A program made the position numbers and the translations under genes. Positions 20,927 to 31,957 of a stretch of 64,000 nucleotides of DNA are shown here, piece by piece. Below the pieces are notes generated by a model, which made no database searches, was not told the origin of the DNA, and was given only the letters and a program-made list of their open reading frames with translations. Every line of letters begins with the position of its first letter. The first letter of the stretch is position 1. The DNA comes from Glebionis coronaria (taxonomy: Eukaryota > Streptophyta > Magnoliopsida > Asterales > Asteraceae): contig CM046878.1 in the NCBI GenBank assembly GCA_025667525.1, positions 517,398,274-517,462,273 of the forward strand, read 5' to 3'.

Positions 20927-22215
20927 GGGCACTAGACTAGTGGTTTTTGATGACTCTACTCTCAGGGAAGCTGTGTTGACTGAAGCTCACAGTTATCCAT
21001 TTACCATACATCCTGGTTCTACCAAGATGTACCACGACATCAAGCAACACTTTTGGTGGAGTGGTATGAAGCAGGATGTTGCCACCTTCGTTTCTAAATG
21101 TATGATCTGCCAACAGGTGAAGATCGAACACCAGCGAGCTAGTGGTTTACTACAGCCATTAGATATTCCAGCATGGAAGTGGGACAAAATCTCCATGGAT
21201 TTTGTTACTAATCTTCCAGTTACTCAGAAGAAGAACGATGCTATATGGGTTATTGTGAATAGGTTGACTAAATCTGCTCATTTTTTGCCGATTCGCAAGG
21301 AGCATCCAGTCAGCAAATTAGCAGACACTTTCCAGAAGGAGATCATGAGACTACATGGTACTCTATCAGAAATCATCTCTGACAGAGATCCCCGTTTCAC
21401 ATCACGTTTCTGGCAGAGTCTGCAGAAAGCTTGGGGCACCAGACTTAAGCTCAACACTGCCTTTCATCCTCAGACTGACGGACAGTCGGAACGTACCATT
21501 CAGACATTAGAGGACATGATGTGATCGTGTGCTCTAGAGTGGTCAGGAAGCTGAGATGACTATATATTCCTAGTAGAATTCACATACAACAACAGCTGGC
21601 ACGCTAGCATCAAGTGTGCTCCCTTTGAGATGTTGTATGGTAGAAAGTGTCGCGCCCCAATCTGCTGGGATCAGGTGGGCGAATGACTGCTCAAGGGTCT
21701 AGAGATGATTGAAGTGACCAATGAGAAGGTCGCTGTCGCCAATGCAAAGATTTAGGAAGCTCGTGCTCGTCAGAAGAGCTACGCTGATAAACGTCATAGA
21801 GATGTGTCTTTCAACGTAGGTGATCACGTTTTCCTCAAGGTATCACCTGCACGAGGATTTAAACGTTTTGGAATCGAAGGGAAGCCCAGTCCTCGCTTCA
21901 TTGGACCGTTGGACATCATGGAACGCGTTGGTGAAGTGTCATACCGTTTAACGTTACCGCCTCAGCTATCACACGTTCACAACGTGTTCCACGTGTCCTT
22001 ACTCAGAGGATACAACTATCATCCAGTCCATGTTGTCCAGTATCCACTTGATCAGATTCGAGAGGATATTTCATATGTTAAAGAACCCGAGAGAGTTCTT
22101 GAGCGACAAGATCGTGTTATGCGGAGGAAGACGATTCCTTTCGTCAAAATCCTCTAGATGGATCATCCTAAACGGGAAACCACTTGGGAGATGGAGGAGT
22201 CTATACAGACTTCTT
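20927..22215 (+). pseudogene. B integrase and chromodomain, broken
   Basis: A TAG replaces the Trp after GILW, then integrase reads on: zinc-binding H..H..C..C (HPGSTKMYHDIKQHFWW, CMICQQ), the DDE core ([28 protein letters not shown]), a stop at about 21522 and others near 21550, 21684 and 21754, then the GPY/F module (FIGPLDIMERVGEVSYRL, about 21898-21960). The C-terminal chromodomain (about 22085-22215) reads EPERVLERQDRVM, then KTIPFVKIL, a TAG for Trp, and TTWEMEESI. Chromodomains of this kind guide insertion to histone-marked heterochromatin in chromoviruses. At least five stops make it non-functional. Confidence 0.88.
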
Positions 22216-22290
22216 ACCCTCATTTCCAGTTCTAATTCAAGTATATTTTCTTTCAGTTTATGTTTCTCCAATTCGAGGACGAATTGTTCT

Positions 22291-22306
22291 ATTAGAGGGG
22301 AAGAGT
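22291..22306 (+). promoter_or_regulatory. Polypurine tract of B
   Basis: ATTAGAGGGGAAGAGT directly precedes the 3' LTR. It should prime plus-strand DNA synthesis. The preceding codons (FEDELF) are the end of the polyprotein remnant. Confidence 0.8.
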
Positions 22307-22934
22307 TGTAAAACCCGCATTAAAGGCCTATGAACAGTACACGTGAACAGTAACTTATGAAAACACGATAAAATTTAAACTTTCCATTTATAATATTAAT
22401 ACACATGTCACGACAATAAATAACGAACAATCATGAATATTATAAATATGACACGATCACGAATACCAAATTCATGAATATTAAAGCACGAACATACACG
22501 ACTAATTATTTAGACACGGAAAAGTTACGGGTTTCCTTGTTAGACTCCTTTAGGCCGCGGCTACTAAAAAGAAAGGAAGAAAAGATGGGCTTTGGCCCAT
22601 AATCCAAGTTAAATAATAAAACACAGGAAAACATAAACATATTTTAGGTTTTCAGAAAAGTTTTCCCTGCCTCCTTTTGGTACCTATTGCCGCCGGCCAT
22701 ATCAAACCACAAGGACGATTTAGACGATTTTTGTTATTGGTTTTGTGTTCGTGATCATTCCCTTTTTCTTTTCACGCATTCGGCATAAATCAAACCCTTT
22801 TTCTTTTCTTTTTAATTCTTTTGATTTCATGTTATTATTTAAATAATCATCAATAACAAGAATAAAACATGTGTAACATTAATTAAATCATGGTTTTGGG
22901 TTTGGTTTGTGTGGGTTGTGGTTCGGTCGAGACA

Positions 22935-23225
22935 CCCGAGACCCCAAAGGGGCTCGGCTTGTTTTCTTCACCACCACCGAGAGTCTCAAGACTCTCGGCT
23001 TGGTGTGGTTTGGATCGGACGCAGGCAAGAAACCCTGACCAAGGGTCAGGGTGTGTTTGTTGTTCGGTTTGGGTGTAACCGAGGCACCACCGAGACCCCT
23101 AAAGGGGCTCGGCTTGGTATTGTTGTTCGGACCCGAGACAAAAAGGACCCCGACTTTAAGTCGGGGTATGTTTACATAATTGGTTGATTTAGTTAGTGTC
23201 AACCGAGACCCTTCAAGGTCTCGGT
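22935..23225 (+). other. Hairpin cluster in B 3' LTR
   Basis: Same six inverted repeats as at 6125-6414. The third stem (23032-23052) reads ACCCTGACC with GGTCAGGGT, against ACCCCGACC with GGTTGGGG in the 5' LTR, so both arms changed and pairing improved. The fourth stem is also closer to perfect here (CTCGG rather than ATCGG). Confidence 0.8.
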
Positions 23226-23669
23226 GGGACTTTTGTATAGCTTATTTGGTTCGGCTTATATAGAACACGGGCTCGGGATTCGAGTTTTTTAAGAAAATTA
23301 TTTTTAAAGTTACGTTATACTAAACCTTAGGCTAAATTAATTTATTTAATTAAATCATGCATAACCTAAGGTATTTTTACTTAGCCATTTAATTAAAACA
23401 TGTATTTTAATTAAAATCATATAATGTATAGTTTAATTAATTAACTAGTTATTTAATTAATGAACTATAACCAAGACTTGTATTGTACTAATTAAATTTT
23501 AATTATTATTTATAATCCAACTTATTTCTAATTATGGAAACTTACTATTTTTGGAAACTTTCTATTTTTAGAAACTTACTTATTATGGAAACCTGCTATT
23601 TTTAGAAAGTTACTTAGTAGTACAATACAAGTATTATAATACACTATTACATGATTAATACTTAACAGA

Positions 23670-23674
23670 ACATC
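23670..23674. repeat. Target duplication of element F (ACATC)
   Basis: ACATC at 23670-23674 recurs at 34919-34923. Joining the two sides restores the B LTR text (aacatcagaataactacag) as in the 5' LTR near 6860. Confidence 0.95.
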
Positions 23675-26618
23675 TGTAACACCCCATTTCGGAAATGGAA
23701 TCTTACGCATAATCATGGCGTGTCATCAAAGCATACAAGGATAAATGTCTAAGCATTATTTGACCATAAAAGGGAAATACCGGAATCAAACATCGGTAAC
23801 CCCAAAGTAGAGCTCATCACACACAAACATAAATACTGAAAAAGGAAAGGACGAAACAATGTCCATTGTAAGCTGTATTAAAGTAAAGGAAATGCATAAA
23901 GTAAAGAAAGACAGTAAAGCTTCCAGTCCATATGCACGTACGTTTGATATCTACGAGCGTCCCTGAGTACCTGCCGTTTTGGGAACATGAAAAGGAAAAC
24001 GGCTGAGCAAGACGCTCAGTGCACGGATGTACAATATATCATGAAATAGGATAAGCATGTAACATATAACAGCGGAAGACTAAGTTCTGAGTAGACTGGT
24101 TAAGTATTGAGAAAACTGGTTTTATAGTTTGAAAAGCCTTATGTTTATCTTATGAAAACTGTTTTAACATATATATATCATAGCCCATATAGGTCATGAA
24201 AAGGTCACGTGCATGAATACTTGGAGGGGTGACCTCATCATGCTGATTAGAGGGGATGCCTCTAATTAATATACTGGTCTGGGTAGGAGGGATCAACTCC
24301 TTGTGAAGGATGCAAGGAACACACCACATTCACCATGAAATACTGAATAAAACATGTAACTAGGATGCACCCATACGCCCCACATGATATAATAATATGG
24401 CCAAAACTGAAAGGGACGCCACGAGCAATCACTCCGCCGTGGGGAAGTCATAACATTGGTGCCTCCAATGTTATGGTTATGGTACCTCCATAACTAGGTG
24501 AAACTGGTCATGCTTGTATACGGCTATAGATTATGCTAATTAAACATAAGCAGTTCAAAACAATAAAACAAATACTGGGGAAAACAGTTGGCTGCATACG
24601 GGGAAATCCTAATAAGGAAAGAATGTCCATACTGAAAGGACGGGAATCCGTACCTCAAGTCCAGTGAATGAACGGAAGAAAGACTCCTACTTCTGGATCA
24701 CTAACGCTACATGAATACACACGTGTATAAGTATCGAATCACTGATTACGTACTGGGTTTTATGTCTCATCTTAGCTTACTTTGTATGTTTTAGGTCATG
24801 GTTTACTGTTTAAAGCCCTATCTGTGTTTACCTTGTACTCTGATTAATCTGATAAAATATTACTGGTAATTCATGTATTATTATACTTACTGTGTAATAA
24901 TAAGTAACTTTCCAAAAATAGCAGGTTTCCAAAAATAGAAAGTTTCCAAAAATAGAAAGTTTCCAAAAATAGAAAGTTTCCAAAAATAGAAAGTTTCCAA
25001 AAATAGAATTTACTGCTTAAAATAGATTAGTTTCTAAAAATAGAAAGTTTCCAAAAATAGATCAGCTGCCTTAATTAAATAAGTTTCCATATATAGAAGG
25101 TTTCCATGATTAGATTAGCTGCCTGAAATAGATAGATTTCCATATATAGAAGGTTTCCATTAATAGATTAGTTGCCTTATTTAATTAAGTTTCTATAAAC
25201 AGAAGTTTCCATAATTAGAATTAAGCTGGTTGCATAAGCTAACATATAAGTCTAAGTGTTTATAAGCTTATTTCTTAAGTCATATGATATAGTGTATAGT
25301 TTAATTATTATTTCATGTATTTTAATTAAACTATAGGTTAAGCATTTTAATTAAAGTATAACATGTTTTAATTAAAAAGGAATAAAATACTTAGGTTAAA
25401 ATGTGTATTATTATGCATTAATAACATAACCTAAGTCATGTCTAAATTAATTAATTATAGGCATGTTTTAAATAATTAATTAATTATAACTTATAACATA
25501 AAATACTTAGGTTAAATTAATATCATGCTAAATTAATAATTAAAAATAACCTAAGTAATGGTTTAATTAATATCTCATGTTATTAATTAATTTATATCCT
25601 AAGTTCATAATTCGTAAAATTAACATGTAGCATAAATCATGATTTAACCAACGAACCATGAATAGGGCATGAACTCGACACCGTACCCCGAGCCAACTCG
25701 GGGTACTTGTGTCCCCTTGCTGCCGTGGGTCCCACATGCACCAACCAAGACCAAAATGGTCTTGGTGGTGGCGGCTAAAAGCAAACCGAACCCCCTCGGG
25801 TTGGTTTTACTAGGCGGCCAAAAACAAACACCCCCATATAACAACCTTTGATTTTAATTAACCCCAAAACATGTTAGATCTATGTTTAATTATCATGTTT
25901 TAATAAGAATAACAATAACATATTCATGAAAATAATCAAAGATTTAAAAAGAATTAAAAAGAAAGGTTTAGAATGATATACCAATACGTAGCTTGGAAGA
26001 GGATGAACAAACACAGTTTATAGCAATGGTTTTCAAGATCAAAATCAATCAACAACCACCTATGGTGGTCCTTAAGGTGGTGGCACAAAGAGACCAAGAG
26101 GAGGAGAGAAAAACCTTTTTAGGTTAAATGCTTATTTTCTTGAAATGTAAAAATGAAATGAATACTTACCATAACCCCCCCTTTCATGTAGAAGTCAATG
26201 GGCTAAGCCCATTTTGGTTATGTGTGCCGTGGGTATGGGGCCCCACATGGGGTACCCGTACCTTTTCTCGTGTCCCGATGTTTCGTGTTCGTTCGTGGTT
26301 AAACGTGTTCGTGTTTAAAGTGTTTCTGTTCATTTTATCATGTAGTTTATCGTATTATATACACTCGTAATTAAGTACTTACGTAATTATTTTAGTTCGT
26401 GTTATAAAATGGTGATCATGATTTAATTATGTTCACGTGAAATATCTATTAACTGTTTATCATGAGTTTGTACGTAATCGATACTTATCATGTCATACAC
26501 GTATGCACTTGCTTGATTATTAGCACATGAATGTGATCAATACTAAATAGGGTAAGCTTTAATCTAGGACGTACGATCTTAAGGGCACTATTCATGGTAA
26601 AAGCATGCGGGTTTTACA
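23675..26618 (-). repeat. 3' LTR of F
   Basis: 2,944 bp, TGTAACACCCC at 23675 and TTTTACA at 26618 on the plus strand. It contains six units of a 17-bp repeat (24908-25013), degenerate copies to about 25215, an AT-rich TTAATTAA zone (25300-25620) and perfect hairpins at 25683-25706 (GTACCCCGAG with CTCGGGGTAC) and 25744-25766 (ACCAAGACC with GGTCTTGGT). Confidence 0.95.
24908..25013 (-). repeat. 17-bp tandem repeat in F 3' LTR (6 units)
   Basis: Unit AAAGTTTCCAAAAATAG, six in a row counting two diverged first units. The 5' LTR has seven (33190-33308), which explains the 17-bp length difference between the LTRs. The related motif GAAACTTTCTATTTTT appears in the B LTRs and in the A LTR (55848-55985), in the same direction relative to each element. 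Confidence 0.9.
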
Positions 26619-26633
26619 ATTCTTCCCCCCTAA
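26619..26633 (-). promoter_or_regulatory. Polypurine tract of F
   Basis: The minus strand reads TAGGGGGGAAGAAT immediately before the 3' LTR. The preceding codons encode the end of the polyprotein. Confidence 0.8.
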
Positions 26634-28482
26634 AAAGAATAATTCGTCCCCGAATTATAGATAAAGTAAACTGGAAAGAAGTAACATACCCGAACTCAAA
26701 ATATGAAGTAAGGGTAAGAAGCCCGGATAGACTCCTCAGTTTCCCAAGTGGCTTCCCGCTCGGTATGGTCCCTCCAAAGAATTTTGACGAATGGAATCGT
26801 CTTCCTTCTCATGACTCGTTCTTGCCTGTCAAGAACTCGTTCGGGTTCCTCTATAAAAGTGAGATCTTCACGTATCTGTTCCAGTGGATACTGAACCATG
26901 TGAAGGGGATGATACTTGTACCCTCTGAGTAAGGACACATGAAACATGTTATGCACGTGCGAAAGCTGAGGAGGTAACGCCAATCGATAAGATACTTCAC
27001 CGATTCGTTCAATGATATCAAACGGTCCGATGAAACGAGGACTGAGTTTCCCTTTGATCCCGAAGCGTTTAACACCACGCGCCGGCGAAACCTTGAGGAA
27101 GACGTGGTCTCCCACATTAAAATGTATGTCCCTACGATGCTTATCAGCGTAACTCTTCTGACGTGACCGTGCTTCCTGCAGCTTCTGCTTAGCTACTTCG
27201 ATCTTCTCATTGGTCATTTCTATAATTTCTGGTCCTTCGAGTGTTCGCTCTCCCACTTGATCCTAGCAGATTGGAGCGCGACACTTCCTGCCATACAACA
27301 TTTCGAAAGGAGCACATTTGATACTTGCGTGCCAGCTGTTGTTGTATGCAAACTCGACCAAACAGATGTAATCGTCCCAATCACCTGTCCATTCCAACGC
27401 ACACGACCTTAACATATCTTCCAATGTCTGAATCGTTCGCTCTCACTGTCCGTCCGTTTGAGGATGAAAGGCCGTACTCAGCTTAAGTTGTGTACCCCAA
27501 GCGTTTTGCAGACCTTTCCAGAATCGCGACGTGAAACGAGGATCTCTGTCTGAGACGATGCTGGAGGGAGTACCGTGGAGTCTCATGATCTCCCTTCTGT
27601 AAGTATCTGCGAGTTTACTTACCGGATCTTCCTTGCGTATCGGTAAGAAATGAGCTGATTTGGTGAGTCGATCGACGATGACCCAAATGGCATCGTGCTT
27701 CTTCTTGGTAGGCGGAAGACCGGTAACAAAATCCATAGTGATTTTGTCCCACTTCCACTCTGGAATATCCAACGGTTGAAGGAGACCGCCCGATCGCTGA
27801 TGCTCAATCTTAACCTGCTGGCAGGTAAGACATTTGGAGACATAAGTGGCTACATCCTGTTTCATACCACTCCACCAAAAGTACTGTCTGATGTCATGGT
27901 ACATTTTTGTCGACCCAGGATGTATAGAAAATGGGGAGCTGTGAGCTTCAGCTAACAATGCTTCCCGGAGTTCTTGATTGTCAGGAACACAAAGTCTCAT
28001 GCCCTGCCAAACGATACCGTCTGTGTCCATTCTGAATTCTGTCTGCTTCTCTAAATTCTGAATTATCGCCCATATTTCTCCATCATCCTTCTGAGCTTCC
28101 TTGATCCTAGACAGTAACTCGGGTTCTACTCTAAGATTCTCCCAGTATCCGTGCTGCCCACGTACCATGATTTCGATGTCTAGCCGCTCCAAGTCTCTTA
28201 TGTTTTGTTCCTTGATTTCAATGCCGTTGATCATTCCGGACTTTCTGCTGAGTGCATCTGCTACTACATTAGCCTTTCCGGGATGATACTGTAGGTTAAT
28301 ATCATAATCCTTCAACAGTTCCAACCATCTCCTTTGTCTCATGTTCAATTCACGTTGAGGAAGATATACTTTAAGCTCTTGTGATCCGTGAAAATGTCGC
28401 ATGATTCTCCGTATAAGTAGTGCCTCCATATTTTCAATGCGAACACCACTGCAGCAAGTTCCAGGTCATGCGTAGGGTAGTT
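26634..28482 (-). pseudogene. F RNase H end, integrase and chromodomain
   Basis: After the TAA at 28482-28480 (a Glu codon in relatives) the reading resumes with [17 protein letters not shown]. One base is missing near 28359 (gaggaag where others have gagtgaag). The next frame to 27443 gives RNase H ADALSRK, then integrase: zinc-binding HPGSTKMYHDIRQYFWW and CLTCQQ, core [18 protein letters not shown] and PQTDGQ, cut by TGA at 27445-27443. A TAG at 27265-27263 replaces a Trp. The last frame (27256-26696) holds the GPY/F module and a chromodomain, EPERVLDRQERVM to REATWETEESIR. Each break is a single change, so the gene died recently or was copied dead. Confidence 0.9.
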
Positions 28483-30326
28483 TTATTCATAGGGATTAAG
28501 CTGCCGTGAAGCATACGCGATCACTTTCCCATGTTGCATGAGAACACAGCCCAGTCCCTTCCCCGATGCATCGCTGTAGATCTGAAATCCACCTGTACCA
28601 GATGGGAGAGTAAGAATAGGTGCAGATACTAACTTCTGCTTTAGGTCTTCGAAGCTCTTCTCTCGTTCTTCCGTCCAGACGAATTTCTCTCCTTTTCGCA
28701 TCAGTTTGGTGAGAGGTAGTGCCAAACGGGAAAAGTTCTCCACGAATCTGCGATAATATCCAGCTAAGCCCAAGAAACTGCGGACTTCTGTCGCTGACGT
28801 TGGTCTTGGCCATTTAGTGATAGCCTCAACCTTCGCTGGGTCCATAGTGATCCCTTCTGCTGATACAATGTGACCTAAGAATGCCACTTTGTTTAACCAG
28901 AACTCACACTTGGAGAATTTCGCATACAGCTGCTTTTGACGAAGAATCTGTAGTACCGTACGGAGATGGTCTTCGTGTTCCTCCGTGGACTTTGAGAAAA
29001 TCAGGATGTCATCGATGAATACAATGACAAACTTATCAAGGAATTCATGGAAGATTCTGTTCATCAGATCCATGAATACTGCTGGAGCATTAGTCAGGCC
29101 GAATGGCATGACTACAAACTCATAATGGCCATAACGGGTACGAAAAGCAGTCTTGGCAATATCCTGCTCCTTAACCCTTAGCTGATGGTAGCCTGACCTT
29201 AGATCGATCTTTGAGAAGTGTTTGGCTCCTTGAAGTTGGTCAAACAGATCATCTATACGTGGCAGTGGATATCTATTGCGGATGGTAATCTTATTAAGTT
29301 CACGGTAGTCTATGCAAAGTTGCATGCTGCCGTCCTTCTTCTTAACGAACAAGACCGGTGCGCCCCATGGAGATGCGCTTGGTCTAATGAACCCTCGCTC
29401 AAGAAGCTCATGCAGTTGGTCCTTCAGTTCTTTTAGCTCTATTGGAGCCATACGATACGGAGCCTTAGAGATTGGTTCAGCTCCTGGAACAAGGTCGATA
29501 TTGAACTCCACTTCTCGTGCAGGTGGTATGCCGGGGAGTTCAGCTGGGAAGACGTCTTGAAATTCCGAAACTACTGGTTGATCCTGAATCGATGGGGATT
29601 CAGCATCCATGTCGTGAACCGTAGCTAGATAACCCTCACAGCCATGTGACAGTAATGCACGTGCTTGCAAGGTAGATATGACTTGTACAGACCGTCCGGG
29701 TATGAACCCGTTATGAATGTACTCTGGTGCATTAATGTCGCCGAAGATCACCCGATATGAGTGGCAGTCTATGGTAGCATGGTGCTTGGATAGCCAGTCC
29801 ATGCCGAGAATCATATCGAACTCAATCATGTCTAGGGGAAGTGCATCTACTGCACGAACTTTATCGTCAAACTCTAGAGGAAGACTCTTGTATACATGAG
29901 TTATTAATACAGAGTCCCTCAAAGGCGTGGAAATGGTAAGCCTATTTTCTAATGGCAAGGGAAGTGTCCTGATGTTCTTAGCATATGTAGTGGAAATAAC
30001 TGAGTGAGTGGCACCCGTGTCGAAAAGAACACATGCAGCTTGGCCGTACATATACAAAAGTCCAGTAATGGTACCTGTAGATTTGTTTGCCTGATCGCGA
30101 GATGTCGTGTAGACACGCCCAGTGGTAGGAGGCGGCTTATTATCAGCATGACCCGAGGTACCCTCCATCTCACCCTTACGGCAATCTCTCATACGATGGC
30201 CAGGGAGACCGTACTTGTAGCACGCGTCGGAATCACGACGACATGGGCCAGGGTGTCTGCGATGGCAAGTATTGCAAAGAGGATGAGTGAATCCTCCAGC
30301 AGGAGTCCTTGCTTGCTGAGGGCCTG
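28483..30326 (-). CDS. pol: F zinc knuckle, protease, RT and RNase H start (exon 4)
   Basis: One open frame of about 615 codons from the third splice acceptor. It opens [20 protein letters not shown], then a knuckle-like [14 protein letters not shown] in which the second Cys is Tyr. The protease is intact at [14 protein letters not shown] and [12 protein letters not shown] motifs run [31 protein letters not shown] (Gln where Arg is usual), [24 protein letters not shown] and [12 protein letters not shown], then the connection and RNase [12 protein letters not shown]. It stops at 28482 in PYE-stop, where relatives read PYEENYP. Protease and RT could be active if expressed. Confidence 0.9.
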
Positions 30327-30395
30327 CTGATGACAAAATGTGTTAAGATAAAGTATATGCACGAGTATAATACATATGCATCATAAGATGTTCAC
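30327..30395 (-). other. Putative intron 3 of F (69 bp)
   Basis: On the minus strand GTGAACATC follows AACACTG, and TTTTGTCATCAG precedes CAGGCCCTC. Phase 1, the same codon position as in B and A1. Removal keeps the frame. Confidence 0.72.
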
Positions 30396-30470
30396 CAGTG
30401 TTAGCTGAACGGTTAGGCTGCGAACCCCTGTGGTTCTGGTCCTTCCCGTTACCGTGGTTCCTGGTAGAGG
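30396..30470 (-). CDS. gag: F gag exon 3
   Basis: 75 bp between two intron-like gaps, encoding NHGNGKDQNHRGSQPNRSAN with no stop. The text PNRSA and the RGSQPNR core are shared by B and A1, whereas the flanking gaps are not alike. That contrast supports an exon. Confidence 0.7.
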
Positions 30471-30534
30471 TTAATATAGTGTCAACATGAGAGATATAAC
30501 ATGAAATCATAAGAAGATGCGTAAATAGTAGGAC
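30471..30534 (-). other. Putative intron 2 of F (64 bp)
   Basis: Minus strand: AACAGCAG then GTCCTACTA, ending CCTCTACCAG before GAACCACGG. Short for a plant intron. Same codon as in B and A1. Confidence 0.7.
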
Positions 30535-30684
30535 CTGCTGTTGTTGGAGTGTCCTGCGTTGTAACGGTAATTATCATTACCGCTACGCCTTTCCACAACA
30601 GAACGGTCGTTAGTGTGACCGTTTCCTTTGGGCTGATGAGGCTGCTGCTGAGTAGCCGGCTGAGACCGGTCCCCAGTTTTCTGC
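30535..30684 (-). CDS. gag: F gag exon 2
   Basis: 150 bp, open, encoding a Gln- and Asn-rich basic linker (QKTGDRSQPATQQQPHQ, NDRSVVERRSGND) that leads to the zinc knuckle. In B the same text is continuous with exon 1. Confidence 0.72.
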
Positions 30685-30768
30685 CTGGAAGATACAGTTT
30701 AAGAGATGATTATTGAACATATAATGATAGGATGCGGTTTGGTTACTGTTTGAATACGAAATGTTTAC
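30685..30768 (-). other. Putative intron 1 of F (84 bp)
   Basis: Minus strand: GACAAGAG then GTAAACATTT, ending GTATCTTCCAG before GCAGAAAAC. If not spliced, the frame stops at once (AGG TAA), giving Gag without the zinc knuckle and enzymes. A1 has a matching 86-bp gap (53370-53455); B has none. Confidence 0.78.
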
Positions 30769-31499
30769 CTCTTGTCGGGTCTTTCAGCTTCCCCGAACTC
30801 ATCTCGTTCCTGCAACATCTCTAGCTTCCTTGCTGCGTCGGCCACTTGTGCTACTGTATTGAACGTAGCACACACCAGATTGTTCGCGACCGAGGTGCGA
30901 AGTGCCCACCTAAAGTGGTGTGCCTGCTCCTCAGGAGTACCAGCTACTGCTCCCAGGAAACCAGCTAAGCGAAGAAAGTGCTGCATGAATTCGTTGCTAT
31001 TCTCGCCCGCTCTCTGTCGTATCCCATGGTACTCTCGCTTGAGCTTGTCCTGCTCTGCCTTGGGAAAGAACTGCTCCATCACTCTCTCCTTGAATTGGGC
31101 CCATGTCAAACCAGCGACCCAATCATCACCTCCTTCCGACTGCGTCAAGGCTAGCCACCAACTGAGTACATCGCCTTCAAACCGGTAGCATGCCAATCTC
31201 GCCTTGTATGCGGGGTCACAGCCCATAGCATTGAAAATCTTCTCGATATGAGTCAACCAGCTTTCAGCATCGCTGGGGCTATCAGTCTTTTCAAAAGCTC
31301 TAGGACGGAGCTTGTTGAATCTTTCCAGCCACACTGCTAGTGTCACTGGAGGGGGAGGAGGAGGTGGCTGATTGTGCTGCTGCTGATTGTTGGCAGCTTG
31401 AACTTCAGCACAGATGTCATTCCTCAGTTGAGGAAGCAAGGCTTGCATGGCAGCCTGAATTGCAGCATTGAGCTGCTCCTGTTCGCGTGTGAGAACCAT
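30769..31499 (-). CDS. gag: F Gag, exon 1 (capsid)
   Basis: The ATG at 31499 opens MVLTREQEQLNAAIQAAM, and the frame is open for about 244 codons to the first splice donor. A proline run (PPPPPPPVTLAVW) precedes the capsid core: WLERFNKLRPRAFEKTD, AESWLTHIEKIFNAMGC, ACYRFEGDVLSWW, WAQFKERVMEQFFP, GIRQRAGENSNEFMQHF and ALRTSVANN. This is the Retrotrans_gag fold of Ty3 elements that builds the particle. No damage is visible in this exon. Confidence 0.9.
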
Positions 31500-31957
31500 C
31501 TGACAGTATAACAATAAAACATATGATTAAACAGTTCAAAACATAAAATATAAAATATATACATGAAAAAAATTTCTACAAAAAAAATTTCACGAGAAAA
31601 ATTTTATGCAAGAAAATTTTGTGTATGAATGCATGATGCAGTTTTATGAAAACTTTGTATGCTCGAGAGTGAACGCCTCTGGTCAGTTCACCCAAAACAA
31701 AAGACATAGCGAGGGGACGCCTATGGGTCGGTCCCAAATCTAAAAGTTTCGATAAACACATGCGACTAAATAGGGCCAGTCCTGTACCAACCATTACTTA
31801 GTCAAAAACCCTGTAACAATGACATGTATATGTATGCTTAAAAATGATGAATGCATGAAAACAACTGTCAGTTCTAGGAAGACCGTAGTGACTACCCACT
31901 AATCACAGGTCATATTTGAGAGCCTACAGGTCGAAGCCTTGGCTCTGATACCATAAT
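31500..31957 (-). other. F leader: PBS and stem-loops
   Basis: PBS TGGTATCAGAGCC at 31953-31941 on the minus strand, 13 bases matching the 3' end expected for initiator-Met tRNA. Stem-loops: 31888-31906 (GTGACTA with TAATCAC, one G-T pair), 31714-31735 (GGGAC/GTCCC, 12-base loop) and 31669-31691 (GTGAAC/GTTCAC, 11-base loop). Their order matches B and A1. The stretch near 31560-31625 is a run of TGAAAAAAATTT-like repeats with nothing else recognisable. Confidence 0.8.

Larger units (their letters stand above)
22307..23674 (+). repeat. 3' LTR of B, first part
   Basis: It matches 5498-6860 of the 5' LTR closely, including the hairpin cluster (22935-23225) and the GAAACTT-CTATTTTT tract (23530-23615). 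It is interrupted at 23675 by element F. The rest is at 34924-36110. Confidence 0.93.
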
